Counted from the first letter of the stretch, positions 1-9,414 are shown. The stretch: DNA of 64,000 nt from Clostridium sp. BJN0013 (GCF_040939125.1 NZ_CP162495.1:2232001-2296000); one strand, 5' to 3'. Program-made: numbers and translations. The notes: generated by a model from the sequence alone, not told the origin.

Positions 1-1510
1 TTATAAAAAAACTTATAGAGTATATTTTATGTATATAATCCTTAATTTTAGGTGAAGCTACCTTCCCATTAAGGGCATATTTTATTTCTATGTTATCTCC
101 TTCCTTCACTTCCTCATCTATACTTTTTGGAAATCCATTTACAGTTATTTTTGCACTAGAAGCTAATGTTCCAAAAGCAACTCTTTTTATTCCATTTAGG
201 GTAAATCTTATATTGTCTCCATTTTTTGCTATCAATACACCAGGACTTATACCCGCATGCAGCATTGCATCCATAACCGTATGCGTGTGGGAATCAAAAA
301 GACTTACTACCTTTCCATTTAACATTATATCAATAAAACCATGTCCTAACCTTTTTATGCAAATTAAAGCTATACCTAAAACTGTAACTCCCATGCTCCC
401 TAAGGAATTATCAGGACAAACACAATCCACCACGGCTTCTCTTCCTTTTATGGCAATTCTCTTAAGTGGTATATTTAACCTTTTAGCTAAAAACTCTTTT
501 AATTTAGGAGTATGGGCTCCACCTCCTACCAAAAAAATAGCATTAGGGGATTTATCCCCATTCAACTCTATTATTTTACTGCCAATTTTATCTGTTATTT
601 TTTTCACAGCGGGAGTTATAAGTTTTATTACATCTTCTGATGATATTTCATTTTCTATACCTAAAACATCTGTATAAGTTATATTTTTATGCTGGTCACA
701 CTGTTTTTTTATACTTTCTGCAGTATTAAAATCCACTAAATAATTTTGTGCTATAACTTCAGTTATTTCATCTCCCGCTTCTGGCACCATACCATAGGCA
801 CTTATACTATCCCTGTTACTTAATGCTATATCTGAAGTTCCTGCTCCTATATCAATTAGAGCTAAATTTAACAATCTTAAATTTTGTGGAACAGCAGCTT
901 CCATGGCAGCAATGGGTTCCAAAGTTAAATTTACAACGTTAAGACCCACCTTTTCCATAACAGAATATAAACTATCTACTACAGATCTTGGAAGAAAGGT
1001 TGCTATAACCTCTGCAGATACATTATTCCCTTTATGACTTAACAAATTACTTATAACATATCCATTTAAATAATAGTTTTTTACACTATATCCCACACAA
1101 TATAATCTTCCTTTAACACTTTCATTTATTTTTTTTTCAGCAGACTTTACCGCAGTTAATTCCAAACTTCTAATAATGTCCCTATCTATTTCTCTTGTAT
1201 AATCTACTTCTATTTTTTCTTTTACTACTATAGTTCTAAGAAATCTTCCCGCAGCGGCAATAGCCACATCTTTTATTTTCATATTTAAATCTTTTTCAAG
1301 TTCACTTTTTATGGTATTTACCACATTTGCCACAAGAGCCACATCATGTATTTGACCATCAATCATCGCCCTTTCTTCATGTTCTATGCACCTTTCTGCT
1401 ATTACACGGAATTTTTTATCCCTTAATATCCCTACAGTGCCTATTACAGATCTTGTTCCTATATCCAATGAAAATATTATATCTTGTGAACTAAGATTAG
1501 TAATTTCCAT
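1..1510 (-). CDS. FtsA/PilM-type actin-like ATPase domain protein (partial, C-terminus beyond window)
   Basis: The reverse strand reads open from an ATG preceded by AGAGGTAAT to the window edge, giving about 503 residues with no stop. The N-terminus carries an actin-like phosphate-1 motif (SLDIGTRSVIGTVG). It is followed by an SHS2-like insertion region, a second phosphate motif (ALIDIGAGTSDIAL, near residue 220) and an adenosine motif (IFLVGGGAHTPKLKEFL). These place it in the FtsA/PilM branch of the actin/Hsp70 superfamily. True FtsA is about 420 aa; this protein is already longer, which fits the long 'cell division FtsA domain' proteins of clostridia that are not the main divisome FtsA. 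No partner gene lies upstream. Family assignment is firm; the cellular role is inferred. Confidence 0.82.
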   Translation of the reverse strand, partial: MEITNLSSQDIIFSLDIGTRSVIGTVGILRDKKFRVIAERCIEHEERAMIDGQIHDVALVANVVNTIKSELEKDLNMKIKDVAIAAAGRFLRTIVVKEKIEVDYTREIDRDIIRSLELTAVKSAEKKINESVKGRLYCVGYSVKNYYLNGYVISNLLSHKGNNVSAEVIATFLPRSVVDSLYSVMEKVGLNVVNLTLEPIAAMEAAVPQNLRLLNLALIDIGAGTSDIALSNRDSISAYGMVPEAGDEITEVIAQNYLVDFNTAESIKKQCDQHKNITYTDVLGIENEISSEDVIKLITPAVKKITDKIGSKIIELNGDKSPNAIFLVGGGAHTPKLKEFLAKRLNIPLKRIAIKGREAVVDCVCPDNSLGSMGVTVLGIALICIKRLGHGFIDIMLNGKVVSLFDSHTHTVMDAMLHAGISPGVLIAKNGDNIRFTLNGIKRVAFGTLASSAKITVNGFPKSIDEEVKEGDNIEIKYALNGKVASPKIKDYIHKIYSISFFI

Positions 1511-1532
1511 AATATTACCTCTTTTTCTATGC

Positions 1533-1569
1533 TTATTAGGCTCATATTGTTAAAATATGAGCCTAATAA
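1533..1569. terminator. 15-bp perfect hairpin upstream of the FtsA-like gene
   Basis: TTATTAGGCTCATAT pairs perfectly with ATATGAGCCTAATAA around a 7-nt loop. It sits only about 22 bp upstream of the FtsA-like start codon, so it is either a terminator for something upstream or a leader/attenuator stem. No long T-run follows on the minus strand, so regulation is as likely as termination. Confidence 0.5.
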
Positions 1570-1599
1570 AATTATATAATAATATAGTTAAACATTCAA

Positions 1600-1665
1600 T
1601 CAAGTGAATTCTAAGGTTCAGGTGAAATTTGCTCATAAGAAATACTTTTCTGCATCTGAACCTTA
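1600..1665. repeat. Dispersed hairpin repeat A, copy 1
   Basis: A roughly 65-bp imperfect palindrome (arms AAGGTTCAG and CTGAACCTT, inner stem AGAAA/TTTCT). It recurs near 46,961-47,025 with about 80 percent identity, including the flanking CAAGTGA sequence. Substitutions fall in both arms while the hairpin persists, which suggests a structured mobile or RNA-level repeat. Confidence 0.6.
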
Positions 1666-1706
1666 TTTGAATAAAAACTATATTTGGAATTTCTGTATTA
1701 TTTTAT

Positions 1707-1850
1707 TAAGATCTGGTTTCCTGTATACCGAAAGTTATATCTTTTACTGCATTATTTATATTCTCTGAATTTAATTATAATTCTTCCACTGCTCCAGAAA
1801 GCCCTTCATCTGATATATTAACTTTTTGTACATTTTCTATAATTGATTTT
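1707..1850 (-). pseudogene. Methyl-accepting chemotaxis protein remnant
   Basis: Reverse-strand translation gives a short stretch containing VQKVNISDEGLSGAVEEL, a stop codon, then NSENINNAVKDITFGIQET. The coiled-coil pattern resembles a fragment of an MCP signalling domain. There is no start, no membrane segment and at least one internal stop, so this is a fossil. Identification rests on pattern memory only. Confidence 0.35.
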
Positions 1851-1986
1851 ATCAAATTTTATTTTATGTACTGAGTTTGTTATTTGAGATTTATATGTTT
1901 ACATTGATTTTTATATACATAATATTTATAATGTATACAAGAATTTCATTTCACATGTTTTGTTTATCGGATAAACTCAATTCTTT

Positions 1987-2778
1987 TTAAGCCTTTTTAA
2001 CTACTCTACTATAAAATAAATTATATGAATATAGAATTATGCATACTATATAAGAGTTAATTGCAGTCATAAGTAAAGTTTCAATTATTCTAGGTATCCA
2101 TAAAAACATAAATCCTTTAGCCATAAGAGCTGGAGTTAATATCAGTAGAATGTAGGTATTTATAGTGCATATAAAAATTCCAGAAATACCTAAAACAATT
2201 ACCATCTTAAAATAGTAATTGTTTATAAAACTATAGAACTTGCCTAAATTTTTATTAATAAATAGATTTATAAGCAAAATTAAAATACCTATGATACCTA
2301 TTAGCATAAATCCATAACTAAAGTATTGAGATTTTTTGCCTAAAAACATTAATAGTCTACTTAAAGTAGTATTAGACATAAATTTTATTATAATAAAATT
2401 TATAAAACCTATTAGAAACAGCAATATAAAAAATATACTGTAATAATTTCTAATTTTGTACTTGCTTTTATTTATTATACTCCTCCACAGTATAGCAGGT
2501 AAAATACCTGCTATTATATTAGTTATGGTGAACAAAGGAATATATCCACCCATAGGTTTCATTATATATCCAAATATATCTATTAATCCCCCTGCAATTC
2601 CCCCATATAATGGACCAAAAATAAGTCCCGGTACTATGTAACATATAGCATCAAAGCTTATTCTTATGGTTAATATACCACCTGCAGCCACAGTTATAGC
2701 AAAGGGTCTTAAAACAATTGCAATTGCAATAAAAACTGCTGTAATAACAAGAAATCTTAAATTCATTCTGCTTTTCAC
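1987..2778 (-). CDS. ECF transporter S component, folate-type (FolT-like)
   Basis: Substrate-binding membrane subunit of an energy-coupling factor vitamin transporter; it would work with shared EcfA/EcfT subunits encoded elsewhere. I chose the GTG start (VKSRMNLRFL) because GGAGG lies 8 nt upstream; the reading frame stays open about 200 bp further 5' with no good ribosome site there. The protein is about 263 aa. The N-terminal half has the S-component pattern (AVFIAIAIVLRPFAI, then FGPLYGGIAGGLIDIFGYIM, PMGGYIPLFTITNIIAGILP), followed by further hydrophobic segments. S components are usually about 170-200 aa, so this one is long, with extra helices. Folate specificity is by resemblance. I see no riboswitch upstream. 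Confidence 0.7.
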   Translation of the reverse strand: MKSRMNLRFLVITAVFIAIAIVLRPFAITVAAGGILTIRISFDAICYIVPGLIFGPLYGGIAGGLIDIFGYIMKPMGGYIPLFTITNIIAGILPAILWRSIINKSKYKIRNYYSIFFILLFLIGFINFIIIKFMSNTTLSRLLMFLGKKSQYFSYGFMLIGIIGILILLINLFINKNLGKFYSFINNYYFKMVIVLGISGIFICTINTYILLILTPALMAKGFMFLWIPRIIETLLMTAINSYIVCIILYSYNLFYSRVVKKA

Positions 2779-2897
2779 ATATTTTACCTCCAGTATGTTA
2801 TAATTTAAATCTAGTTTACACTTATAGTTGAGAAAATTTGATAACATATATTTACAGTCACAAAAATTTATAAAAAAATGGAGACAAACTTCACATT

Positions 2898-3089
2898 TTG
2901 TTGTATAAATTAGTTTGCCAACAGATTTTAACGACAGGAGTGAAGAAAATGTCTCATAGAAGTATTTTAGCAGAAAAATCACCGATAATCCAATTTTTGT
3001 TTGAACTTAGATTTTTCGTATACTTCTCTAAACCTGTGTTAAAACATATTGAAGAGTTCATAAAAAATTCCACACAAATTGGAAATTGA
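2898..3089 (+). pseudogene. N-terminal fragment of an IS4-like transposase
   Basis: A short frame reads KKMSHRSILAEKSPIIQF and then a hydrophobic FSKPVLKHIEEFIKN segment before ending. This resembles the first 40-50 residues of IS4/IS701-type transposases, which often begin with a motif around 'FSKPxxKH'. It runs into the truncated IS982 remnant on the opposite strand, so two dead elements abut here. The family call is tentative. Confidence 0.35.
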
Positions 3090-3540
3090 TTTGTATCTTT
3101 CTTTCTCTTTATTGTAACAAGATTGATATTTCTGTCAGATTTTAATTCTGAAGCAAATTTATTTCCCATATATCCTTTATCCCCTATTATAGTTGATGGA
3201 GATAAAGGATAAGTTAACTCCCATACTGCGGCTCTATCATCAACATTGGCAGGAGTCAAAACAAAATCAGTAACATATCCATCAAATGTTGTTAGAGTAT
3301 GCAGCTTAAATCCATAATATGTTTCTTTCTTGGAGACACATTTGCCGTAGGCAGCCTTCGGTCTAAAGGATTTATGAAAATGGGCTCTTCCAAATTCACA
3401 TACAGGGATTGGCATACTGTCGATTATCCCATATTTTTCCTGGGTATAGTCAAGGAATCGGGTTAGTTCTTGACGAATTTGCTTCATAACCTCATAAAGA
3501 GATTTTCTTGTCCTATGAAATCTTGTTCTTGTACAAAACT
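3085..3540 (-). pseudogene. IS982-family transposase remnant, truncated at both ends
   Basis: The reverse strand encodes about 150 residues of an IS982 DDE transposase core: SMPIPVCEFGRAHFHKSF, a YGFKLHTLTTFDG block, then IIGDKGYMG and IKRKKDTNQFP. These are the catalytic-domain signatures of the family, whose intact proteins are about 290-300 aa. The N-terminal third is missing where the sequence switches into the XRE gene, and the C-terminus is lost where it meets the IS4-like fragment. No terminal inverted repeats can be assigned. Confidence 0.7.
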
Positions 3541-3737
3541 TGGGTGGTATAGGTGAAAAAGTTAAAGAAGAAAGATTAAAGAAAGGATTAAAACAATGTG
3601 AATTGGCACATGAAGCTGGTATTTCCAATACATATCTTTCAGATGTTGAAGTTGGAAGGACAATTCCATCAATAAAAACACTGGACAAGATATCAAAAGC
3701 ATTAAAAGTTGATATGAAAGTGTTTTTATGGTACTAA
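3540..3737 (+). CDS. XRE-family helix-turn-helix regulator, 5' end displaced by IS982 remnant
   Basis: About 65 residues forming one complete HTH_3 domain (IGEKVKEERLKKGLKQCELA, then EAGISNTYLSDVE and PSIKTLDKISKAL). The only available start is a TTG just at the junction with the IS982 remnant. The native ATG probably sat a codon or two before IGEKVK and was removed by the insertion or deletion event. Without a ribosome-binding site, expression is doubtful. No target operon is evident next to it. Confidence 0.6.
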   Translation: MGGIGEKVKEERLKKGLKQCELAHEAGISNTYLSDVEVGRTIPSIKTLDKISKALKVDMKVFLWY

Positions 3738-3958
3738 TTAATTTTTGGAGTTGAGAAGAAATATAATTAATTTTGTAGTGTAAATACATCTAATGGTGGC
3801 AGTTAATAAAATAATGTAAATAACTTTTTTAATTTTACTTTCTATTATTTTTTACTTTCATCATACCAATATATTTTTAAAACTATCCTCCATCTTTTGT
3901 GTCAAAAATAAAGAAATAATAAATGCAGATAGTAACAAGATGTTAGGAGCGATATACT

Positions 3959-4147
3959 TTGAATAAAATAAAAAATACATTAACAATTGAGGAAAAGATG
4001 GAATACCTAAGAGAAAAACTTAATAATCATATTATTAATAATTTAGGAAATAATGGGGTGGAAGCAAAAAAGTCTATATTAGCTATAAGTGAAGAACTTG
4101 ATAAAGTCATATTTAGCTATATTAAAAATTTTAATAAAAAGACTTAA
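3959..4147 (+). CDS. Spo0E-like sporulation regulatory protein (aspartyl-phosphate phosphatase family)
   Basis: A 62-aa protein with the Spo0E signature near the C-terminus (SILAISEELDKVIFSYI), where S-x-E-L-D is the catalytic and recognition motif of this small two-helix family. Such proteins dephosphorylate Spo0A~P and delay sporulation. Translation starts at TTG with TAGGAG 8 nt upstream. A second member lies near 17.5 kb. The family is clear; the actual target is inferred. Confidence 0.75.
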   Translation: MNKIKNTLTIEEKMEYLREKLNNHIINNLGNNGVEAKKSILAISEELDKVIFSYIKNFNKKT

Positions 4148-4629
4148 TGTTAATTATAAATCTTAGGAGTTGTGGTATAGGTGATATTTAGTTTTTTTAG
4201 GTTTTATCTTCTTCACTATCAACATCAACAGTAATGCTATCTTTAAAGCTGTTCTTATATTTTAGAACGGCTTTCTCTTTCAAGTCTACAAGTCTAAAGC
4301 CTTGGTGTTAAAGGGCTTTAGGCTTTTTTGTTTAATGGAACGTTACTAATAAAAGTTGAAAAAACTACAGTTTTCCAAAACAAACAAATAAGTCAATACC
4401 GCTTTGAGCCTTGATATTAGTAGGTTTATAGCGGTTTTGTGAATAGCAACGCTGCACCCTTTTCGGAACGTTACCATTCATAAAATAAGTTGTAGCCATA
4501 TTGATTTATAACGGTTTAGAGGGATTGGAGTAGTGCAACTTTATTTTGTGTGCAATTATATTATTGTGTGCCTGTTAGCTTTGCTTGGTAGATAAGAATT
4601 TAGAATAAAGATTAGTTAGAGGATTAAAT
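4148..4629. other. Intergenic stretch with short repeats, no convincing gene
   Basis: Holds a rho-independent-looking hairpin (AAAGCC...GGGCTTT followed by T-rich sequence near 4,297-4,332), a direct repeat GGAACGTTAC present twice about 125 bp apart, and an ACCGCTTT/TAGCGGT inverted pair. Base composition is less AT-rich than its flanks. It could be a remnant of a plasmid or integrative element; nothing here supports a named site. Confidence 0.35.
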
Positions 4630-4749
4630 ATGTTGTTAGGGTTGATAGAAAGGGCAGAAAATCATTTTGTAGGCAATACCTTAGATGGAGCATATATTAA
4701 AGTGAGTAATTTTGCATTGGATGAAAAAATACAGGGGTACCTTTATTAG
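4630..4749 (+). CDS. Hypothetical 39-aa peptide
   Basis: A small frame beginning MLLGLIERAENHFVGN with an AGAGG site 6 nt upstream of the ATG. It has no membrane segment or recognised domain. It lies just ahead of an Sm-like small protein. It could be chance. Confidence 0.2.
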   Translation: MLLGLIERAENHFVGNTLDGAYIKVSNFALDEKIQGYLY

Positions 4750-4818
4750 TACTTAGTAACCATATAAATAACCTGACATAGTATGTTAATAACAACAGAT
4801 AAAATGGGGGGAGTACAG

Positions 4819-5079
4819 ATGAAAGAACTATTATCAAAATTAATTAAAAATCGTGTTGATATTGTTTTTAAATCAGGGGATAAAATAGAAAAAGCAATTA
4901 TAGTAGCTGCAATCAGAAATGCACTTGTAGTTGATTATAATGGTGGCATAGCAGTGATAGAAATACCTCATATTGCTTATGTTCTAGCGGAAACAGGAAC
5001 TGTTGAATTAATGGACAGTATATTAAGTGATGAAGAAAGCAAAGATAATGATGAGAAGAATCATAAAAAACATCCTTAA
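4819..5079 (+). CDS. Small Sm-like beta protein (DUF2642-like)
   Basis: About 86 aa, starting at the ATG preceded by GGGGGGAG. The core (VDIVFKSGDKIEKAIIVAAI, then LVVDYNGGIAVIEIPHIAYV) alternates short beta strands with a turn. It matches the pattern of the other small proteins at 8.4, 9.4, 9.7 and 39.3 kb, in which a five-stranded Sm-like barrel ends in an 'I-xx-I-xx-I' strand. The C-terminal tail is acidic then lysine/histidine-rich. DUF2642-type proteins in Bacilli are often spore-coat associated, so a spore role is inferred only. Confidence 0.5.
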   Translation: MKELLSKLIKNRVDIVFKSGDKIEKAIIVAAIRNALVVDYNGGIAVIEIPHIAYVLAETGTVELMDSILSDEESKDNDEKNHKKHP

Positions 5080-5859
5080 TAGTTAGTTAATTATTTTTAG
5101 AGTTTAAACTAACTATGTTTTATTAATTTGCATTTTATGTATGTCAAATTATATAAACTAAGGAAATAAATCTATCGATTTATTAAGTCAAAATAGAATT
5201 AAAATTATAAAGTTTAATAACAAGTAAGAATAAGGGTATAAAATAATTATATGTAAACAAGTATCACTTTACAAGTAATTTTAAATTTTAATAGATAGAT
5301 GCATCAAATACCTTTTAAAAATATATCAACTATATATCAAGGTTGCAAAAATTAATATGAGTTAGAGGATATTTGGTATTATAATTAGTGTTGCTCAAAA
5401 GTCAATAATTGAAACTATAGTAGATTATTTAAACGAGTATTGCACTTTTTTTTTAAAAAAAGTACAATTTTCATGTATTTGTTTCAATTATTACAGCTAT
5501 ATTTATAGTTATTTTAGTACCACTAAAATTCTTACTTTATTAAGAAAAATATATAATGAAAACTTTGTTTTTATAAAGTTAATAAAATGATCATATAAAG
5601 TATTTTATTTGTAAGTAAGTTGCATTGTTCTTATATATTGTAAAATAGCTGAGATTTAGGTTTTGATAGTTCTGCTTTATTACATAACTTTATGGAGAAG
5701 GGGATAACTAATTTTGACAATAATAATTATATAGCAGCGTGTATTTATAAATTTTAACAAAACTTAATGGTGATAATTACATACTAAGAGATTCCTGACT
5801 ACAAAAATTGTGATTAAATCATAGCTTCAAATTTATAGCAAACAGGAAGAGGAATAATT
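5080..5859. other. Gene-free AT-rich stretch with one inverted-repeat pair
   Basis: No reading frame of note. GTCAATAATTGAAAC at 5,401-5,415 is matched by GTTTCAATTATTAC at 5,481-5,494, enclosing an A/T-rich hairpin; this could be a miniature element of about 95 bp. The last 60 bp begin the tandemly duplicated leader of the next gene. Confidence 0.4.
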
Positions 5860-5940
5860 ATGAGCAATACAGGTATCGTAATCTTAGTAATAGTATATGC
5901 TATTTCGTGTCATAAGCATGAATATAAACCATCAAATTAA
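5860..5940 (+). CDS. 26-aa peptide, truncated tandem copy of the next gene's start
   Basis: Encodes one hydrophobic helix (NTGIVILVIVYAISCHKHEY) and then stops. Both the leader and the first 25 codons closely resemble those of the following gene, including spacing to the ribosome site (AGGAAGAGG). A segment of about 140 bp was therefore duplicated in tandem and the upstream copy has diverged. Whether the peptide is made is unknown. Confidence 0.4.
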   Translation: MSNTGIVILVIVYAISCHKHEYKPSN

Positions 5941-6003
5941 CCACAAAAATTTGTGGCTAAAACATAACTTTAAATTTATAAAAACACAGGAGGATGAATA
6001 ATT

Positions 6004-6387
6004 ATGACCAATTTAGTTATCATAATTTTAGTAATGTTATGTATTATTTGGTGTTGTAAGCATGAAGATAAACCATTTAAAAATTTTGATGATTATTTAA
6101 TAAATTTTTATAGAGGACCTAAACCCCCACACAGAGGGATACCGAAACCACCACATAAAAGGTTACCAAAACCACCACCACTTTCTAAGCACCACGAGCA
6201 ACAAAGACGTCTATATGATAAACATCTAGAATATCAGGATAAAAATGATTCAGGGTACTTCTCACTATCATCAGGTAAGTTTTGGCACAATCATAAATTG
6301 ATTTCTTCTTTTATTATATTAATAGTCGGAAGTTTTACTATATCTTTTCTCAGTATAACTATAGCAACTATTTTTGTGTTATTATGA
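6004..6387 (+). CDS. Two-helix membrane protein with proline-rich PKPPH repeats
   Basis: 127 aa: an N-terminal membrane helix (NLVIIILVMLCIIWCC), a central linker with repeated PKPPH/PKPPP motifs and basic residues (about 40-75), and a C-terminal hydrophobic segment (about 98-127). AGGAGG precedes the ATG. Its stop overlaps the ATG of the permease gene (ATGA), so the two are probably translationally coupled. The last helix may complement the permease, which starts unusually short. The domain is not recognised. Confidence 0.55.
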   Translation: MTNLVIIILVMLCIIWCCKHEDKPFKNFDDYLINFYRGPKPPHRGIPKPPHKRLPKPPPLSKHHEQQRRLYDKHLEYQDKNDSGYFSLSSGKFWHNHKLISSFIILIVGSFTISFLSITIATIFVLL

Positions 6388-7700
6388 CAATTATAATTAT
6401 TTTCTTTTCACCAAGAGAATTGAATGAAGCATATCCTGCTGCAATAGGGGCTATTATGGTACTATTCATAGGAGTTGTGACTTATCCTAATCTAGTAGAT
6501 ATTGCGCATAAAGTTAGTGGTGCTTCTCTCACTATCATTGCAACTATTGTCATGGCAATTATTTTAGAAAGCTTTGGATTTTTTCATTGGATGGCAGCTA
6601 GGTTATCAGGGTTAGCAAAGGGATCTGGTTATAGATTATTTTGGTATATACAATTATTATGCTTTCTCATGACTTTACTTTTTAACAATGATGGAAGTAT
6701 TTTGATCACTACACCTATTCTTATTTTATTACTAAAAAATTTGCAATTAAATACTCGTGAACAGATACCTTATTTATTGAGTGGTGCATTAATTGCTACT
6801 GGCTCAAGTACACCTATAGGTGTAAGTAACATTACAAATTTAATTTCATTAAATATAATTAATATGACACTTTATAAGTATACAGAAATGATGTTTATTC
6901 CTGGCACATTGGGACTTCTATTCATGTCACTTTTGATGTTTTTGTTACTAAAAAAAAGACTCCCACGTACTCTTCCAAGATCAGTAACAGAACTAGATGA
7001 AATATTTTTTACAAAGGAGTTTCATCCATTTAAAGTAAATTTCTCTCTCAATACGAAAAAAAAACGTACAAGCTTTATGTTAAAGATTTTAATATTCGTA
7101 TTTGGAATACGCTGTCTATTATTTGTTGCATCCTATTTTAGCATTCCTATAGAAATTGTTGCAATTATTGGGTCATTTGTATTAATATTGGTTAGATGGT
7201 ACTATTTAAGAATGAGTCCATTGGATATTCTAAATAAAACACCATGGCATATTCTATTGTTTGCTTTTTCAATGTATGTGATTATTTATGGATTAAATAA
7301 TGTTGGATTAACAAAGCAGATCATAAACTTAATTGAACCAATTTCAAAGCAAGGTTTGTTTTATGCAAATTTTACAATGGGAGGATTAACTTCTATTTTA
7401 TCTAATATCTTTAATAATCATCCCGCATTAATGATAGGTACAATTGCATTATCTAATATGGGATTAGATAATCTCACTTTAAAAGCAATTTACTTGGCTA
7501 ATATTATTGGAAGTGATATGGGATCTCTTCTTCTTCCTATTGGGACACTAGCTTCATTAATGTGGATGCATATATTAAAGAAAAATAAAATTAAGATATC
7601 ATGGAAAGAATATTTAAACGTAACAAGTATCGTTGTTCCTTTAACAGTTATGTTTACTTTATGTATTTTATATTGGTGGATTAAAACAATGTTTGGTTAG
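6384..7700 (+). CDS. ArsB/NhaD-superfamily permease (YdfA-like arsenite efflux type)
   Basis: 438 aa, with around ten or more hydrophobic helices. Family landmarks are ELNEAYPAAIGAIMVL at the N-terminus, SGASLTIIATIVMAIILES, LLFNNDGSILITTPI (the conserved discontinuous helix) and a second inverted half ending FNNHPALMIG and IGSDMGSLLLPIGTLASL. This fits ArsB-type anion/arsenite or related transporters. The usual first helix is short here, and translation probably depends on coupling with the overlapping upstream gene because no ribosome site is seen. No arsR or arsC lies nearby, so the substrate is uncertain. Confidence 0.72.
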   Translation: MTIIIIFFSPRELNEAYPAAIGAIMVLFIGVVTYPNLVDIAHKVSGASLTIIATIVMAIILESFGFFHWMAARLSGLAKGSGYRLFWYIQLLCFLMTLLFNNDGSILITTPILILLLKNLQLNTREQIPYLLSGALIATGSSTPIGVSNITNLISLNIINMTLYKYTEMMFIPGTLGLLFMSLLMFLLLKKRLPRTLPRSVTELDEIFFTKEFHPFKVNFSLNTKKKRTSFMLKILIFVFGIRCLLFVASYFSIPIEIVAIIGSFVLILVRWYYLRMSPLDILNKTPWHILLFAFSMYVIIYGLNNVGLTKQIINLIEPISKQGLFYANFTMGGLTSILSNIFNNHPALMIGTIALSNMGLDNLTLKAIYLANIIGSDMGSLLLPIGTLASLMWMHILKKNKIKISWKEYLNVTSIVVPLTVMFTLCILYWWIKTMFG

Positions 7701-8388
7701 AGCTTATCATTAAATAATTTCAGTTTTTCTAAAAACAATAAAAGCATATGCAAATTTAACAAGCCTAAAATAGGAAGAATGTGACTTCTTAAATATTGTT
7801 AATGCCTGAATAGTTATATCTAATAAATAACTTTCTAAAGCGATTCATCCATGAGTTGCAAGCTTTTACTGCCCGATGGTGTTTGGATTTTTTTCTTTAC
7901 TTTTTTCTCTCATAATGGAGGAACTAAATGGTGTGTACAACCGCTAAATATTATACCTTCTTTGGTTTCAGTTTTTCCTTAGTCTGTTGGACTTTTGCCA
8001 GCAGACTCTTGTGCAAGGGGAGATTTTATCATGTTTCTATCTATGCTAAGTCATTTCTAATCTACACCTTTAATTCCGTCATATCCTTTAAGTTACCGTT
8101 TCCACATGCTTTCAAATACTCCCGCATTACACCATTATTTAATCTGAATACATAAAATATAGTTTTTAATATTTTTTTTAGATTCATAGGTGGTCTTCCA
8201 TTAATAACAATATATTTGTACTTTTTCTTTTTGATGTTAAACCTTTTACTAATTTTTATAATTGCTTACTTATTTCTGTTGATCATTTTTCTGCCGTTTT
8301 CATTTATCCTCGTCTTTTCTGATTATTATATAATATCAGAATTTCTTTATGATAAGTTCTTAATAATAACTTAGATTCCATTTGAAAT
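7701..8388. other. Gene-free stretch with degenerate transposon-like remnants
   Basis: No intact gene. On the minus strand, interrupted frames such as NGRPPMNLKKILKT and LNNGVMREYLKACGNG can be read between 8,050 and 8,260 and resemble a decayed transposase or hypothetical gene. The GC content of parts (7,850-8,120) is higher than the flanks. I cannot assign a family. Confidence 0.3.
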
Positions 8389-9270
8389 TTAATAAAAGTA
8401 GGCAATTTGCTCAGGATTGATATAATAAGTCTGTTCATCTGATTTTAGAATAATTAAACGGTTATAGTTAAAAATAACTTCTCCTGATATGACTTGGGTG
8501 GAAGTAGTATAAATTGTTAAATGCACACCCTGAAAATTACCGTTTATAAATGCTGCTAGAGAAGAACTTAGAATATTCTTCTTATAGTTATCTTTATGAT
8601 TATATTTCTGTATAACTTTGTCACAGTTGTGATCTTTTTTATAATCAGTAATGATTTCATCATTATTAAGTTCTGAATATGTCGTATAACTAATATCACG
8701 TTCATCTGAAATTACAGCATTATTAATAAGCTCCAATGATAATGATGCATTAGATTTATTTTTACTCTCTGATAGTATACTGTTATTCTCTTGTAAATTA
8801 TCATAAATAGTACTTTCACTTGGTATCAAAGCTGTATTTTCTTTAGGAAAATTTGCAGAATGAGACTCAGTGATTTTCTCATTACTTAAAAGTTTTACGG
8901 CGTGTAATTTGGCATTAGGAATATTTGTTTTAGGTGGTGTAGTTTCTTTATCGTGTGTTTTCTCTAATAATAAATCTTCGCTCTCAGCAACTGGATCAGA
9001 TTCAATATGTTTAGTGTTTGACTTGTAAGCATCTTGATTTTCAGTGAGGCTATCCTTATACTTTGCTGTCCAGTATATAATTTTATTACAATTCATATGG
9101 TAAATTGTATTATTATGTGTTTTTAATATAATAAATTTTTCTTTTGAATCTTTTTTAGAACATTGAAGTAATTTACAATGAAGTTTTTTACACTTAGAAC
9201 CACAATCATAAATAACAGTAATATGCTTTCCTATAAATTTATTATAATCGTTAAAATGATAATCAGACAT
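8389..9270 (-). CDS. Large two-domain Sm-like (DUF2642-like) protein with disordered linker
   Basis: 293 aa starting at an ATG with AGGAGG 7 nt upstream. The N-terminal domain (about 10-70) reads NKFIGKHITVIYDCGSKCKK ... FIILKTHNNTIYHMN. The C-terminal domain (about 235-293) reads FQGVHLTIYTTSTQVISGEV ... QTYYINPEQIAYFY. Both share the strand pattern of the 59-aa proteins encoded just upstream. Between them is about 160 residues of Ser/Asn/Glu/Lys-rich low-complexity sequence. This looks like an Sm-like pair joined by a flexible tether, as in surface or coat proteins. Function unknown. Confidence 0.6.
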   Translation of the reverse strand: MSDYHFNDYNKFIGKHITVIYDCGSKCKKLHCKLLQCSKKDSKEKFIILKTHNNTIYHMNCNKIIYWTAKYKDSLTENQDAYKSNTKHIESDPVAESEDLLLEKTHDKETTPPKTNIPNAKLHAVKLLSNEKITESHSANFPKENTALIPSESTIYDNLQENNSILSESKNKSNASLSLELINNAVISDERDISYTTYSELNNDEIITDYKKDHNCDKVIQKYNHKDNYKKNILSSSLAAFINGNFQGVHLTIYTTSTQVISGEVIFNYNRLIILKSDEQTYYINPEQIAYFY

Positions 9271-9414
9271 TGCATAAATCCTCCTAATAAGATATTGATA
9301 TATTATACTTACGGGTAATTTATAAGTAAAAGAGGTACCATTAAGGTAGCCTCCAAATTATTTATATTTATTTAAACCTATAATCATAAACTATTATGAT
9401 TATAAGTTTGAATT

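Noticed and set aside
90-677. 195-codon open frame on the plus strand at the left edge
   Set aside because: It is the complement of the FtsA-like gene, whose minus-strand frame carries clear ATPase motifs across the same stretch.
2779-2950. Possible tetrahydrofolate riboswitch before the folate-type ECF gene
   Set aside because: The conserved THF aptamer blocks are not present; only AT-rich sequence is seen.
6384-7700. Citrate or sodium/dicarboxylate transporter call for the permease
   Set aside because: The NNDGSILITTP discontinuous helix and overall order fit the ArsB/YdfA branch better than CitM or DASS proteins.
7928-8155. 75-codon plus-strand frame
   Set aside because: No start signal of quality and no domain; the stretch looks like decayed minus-strand sequence.
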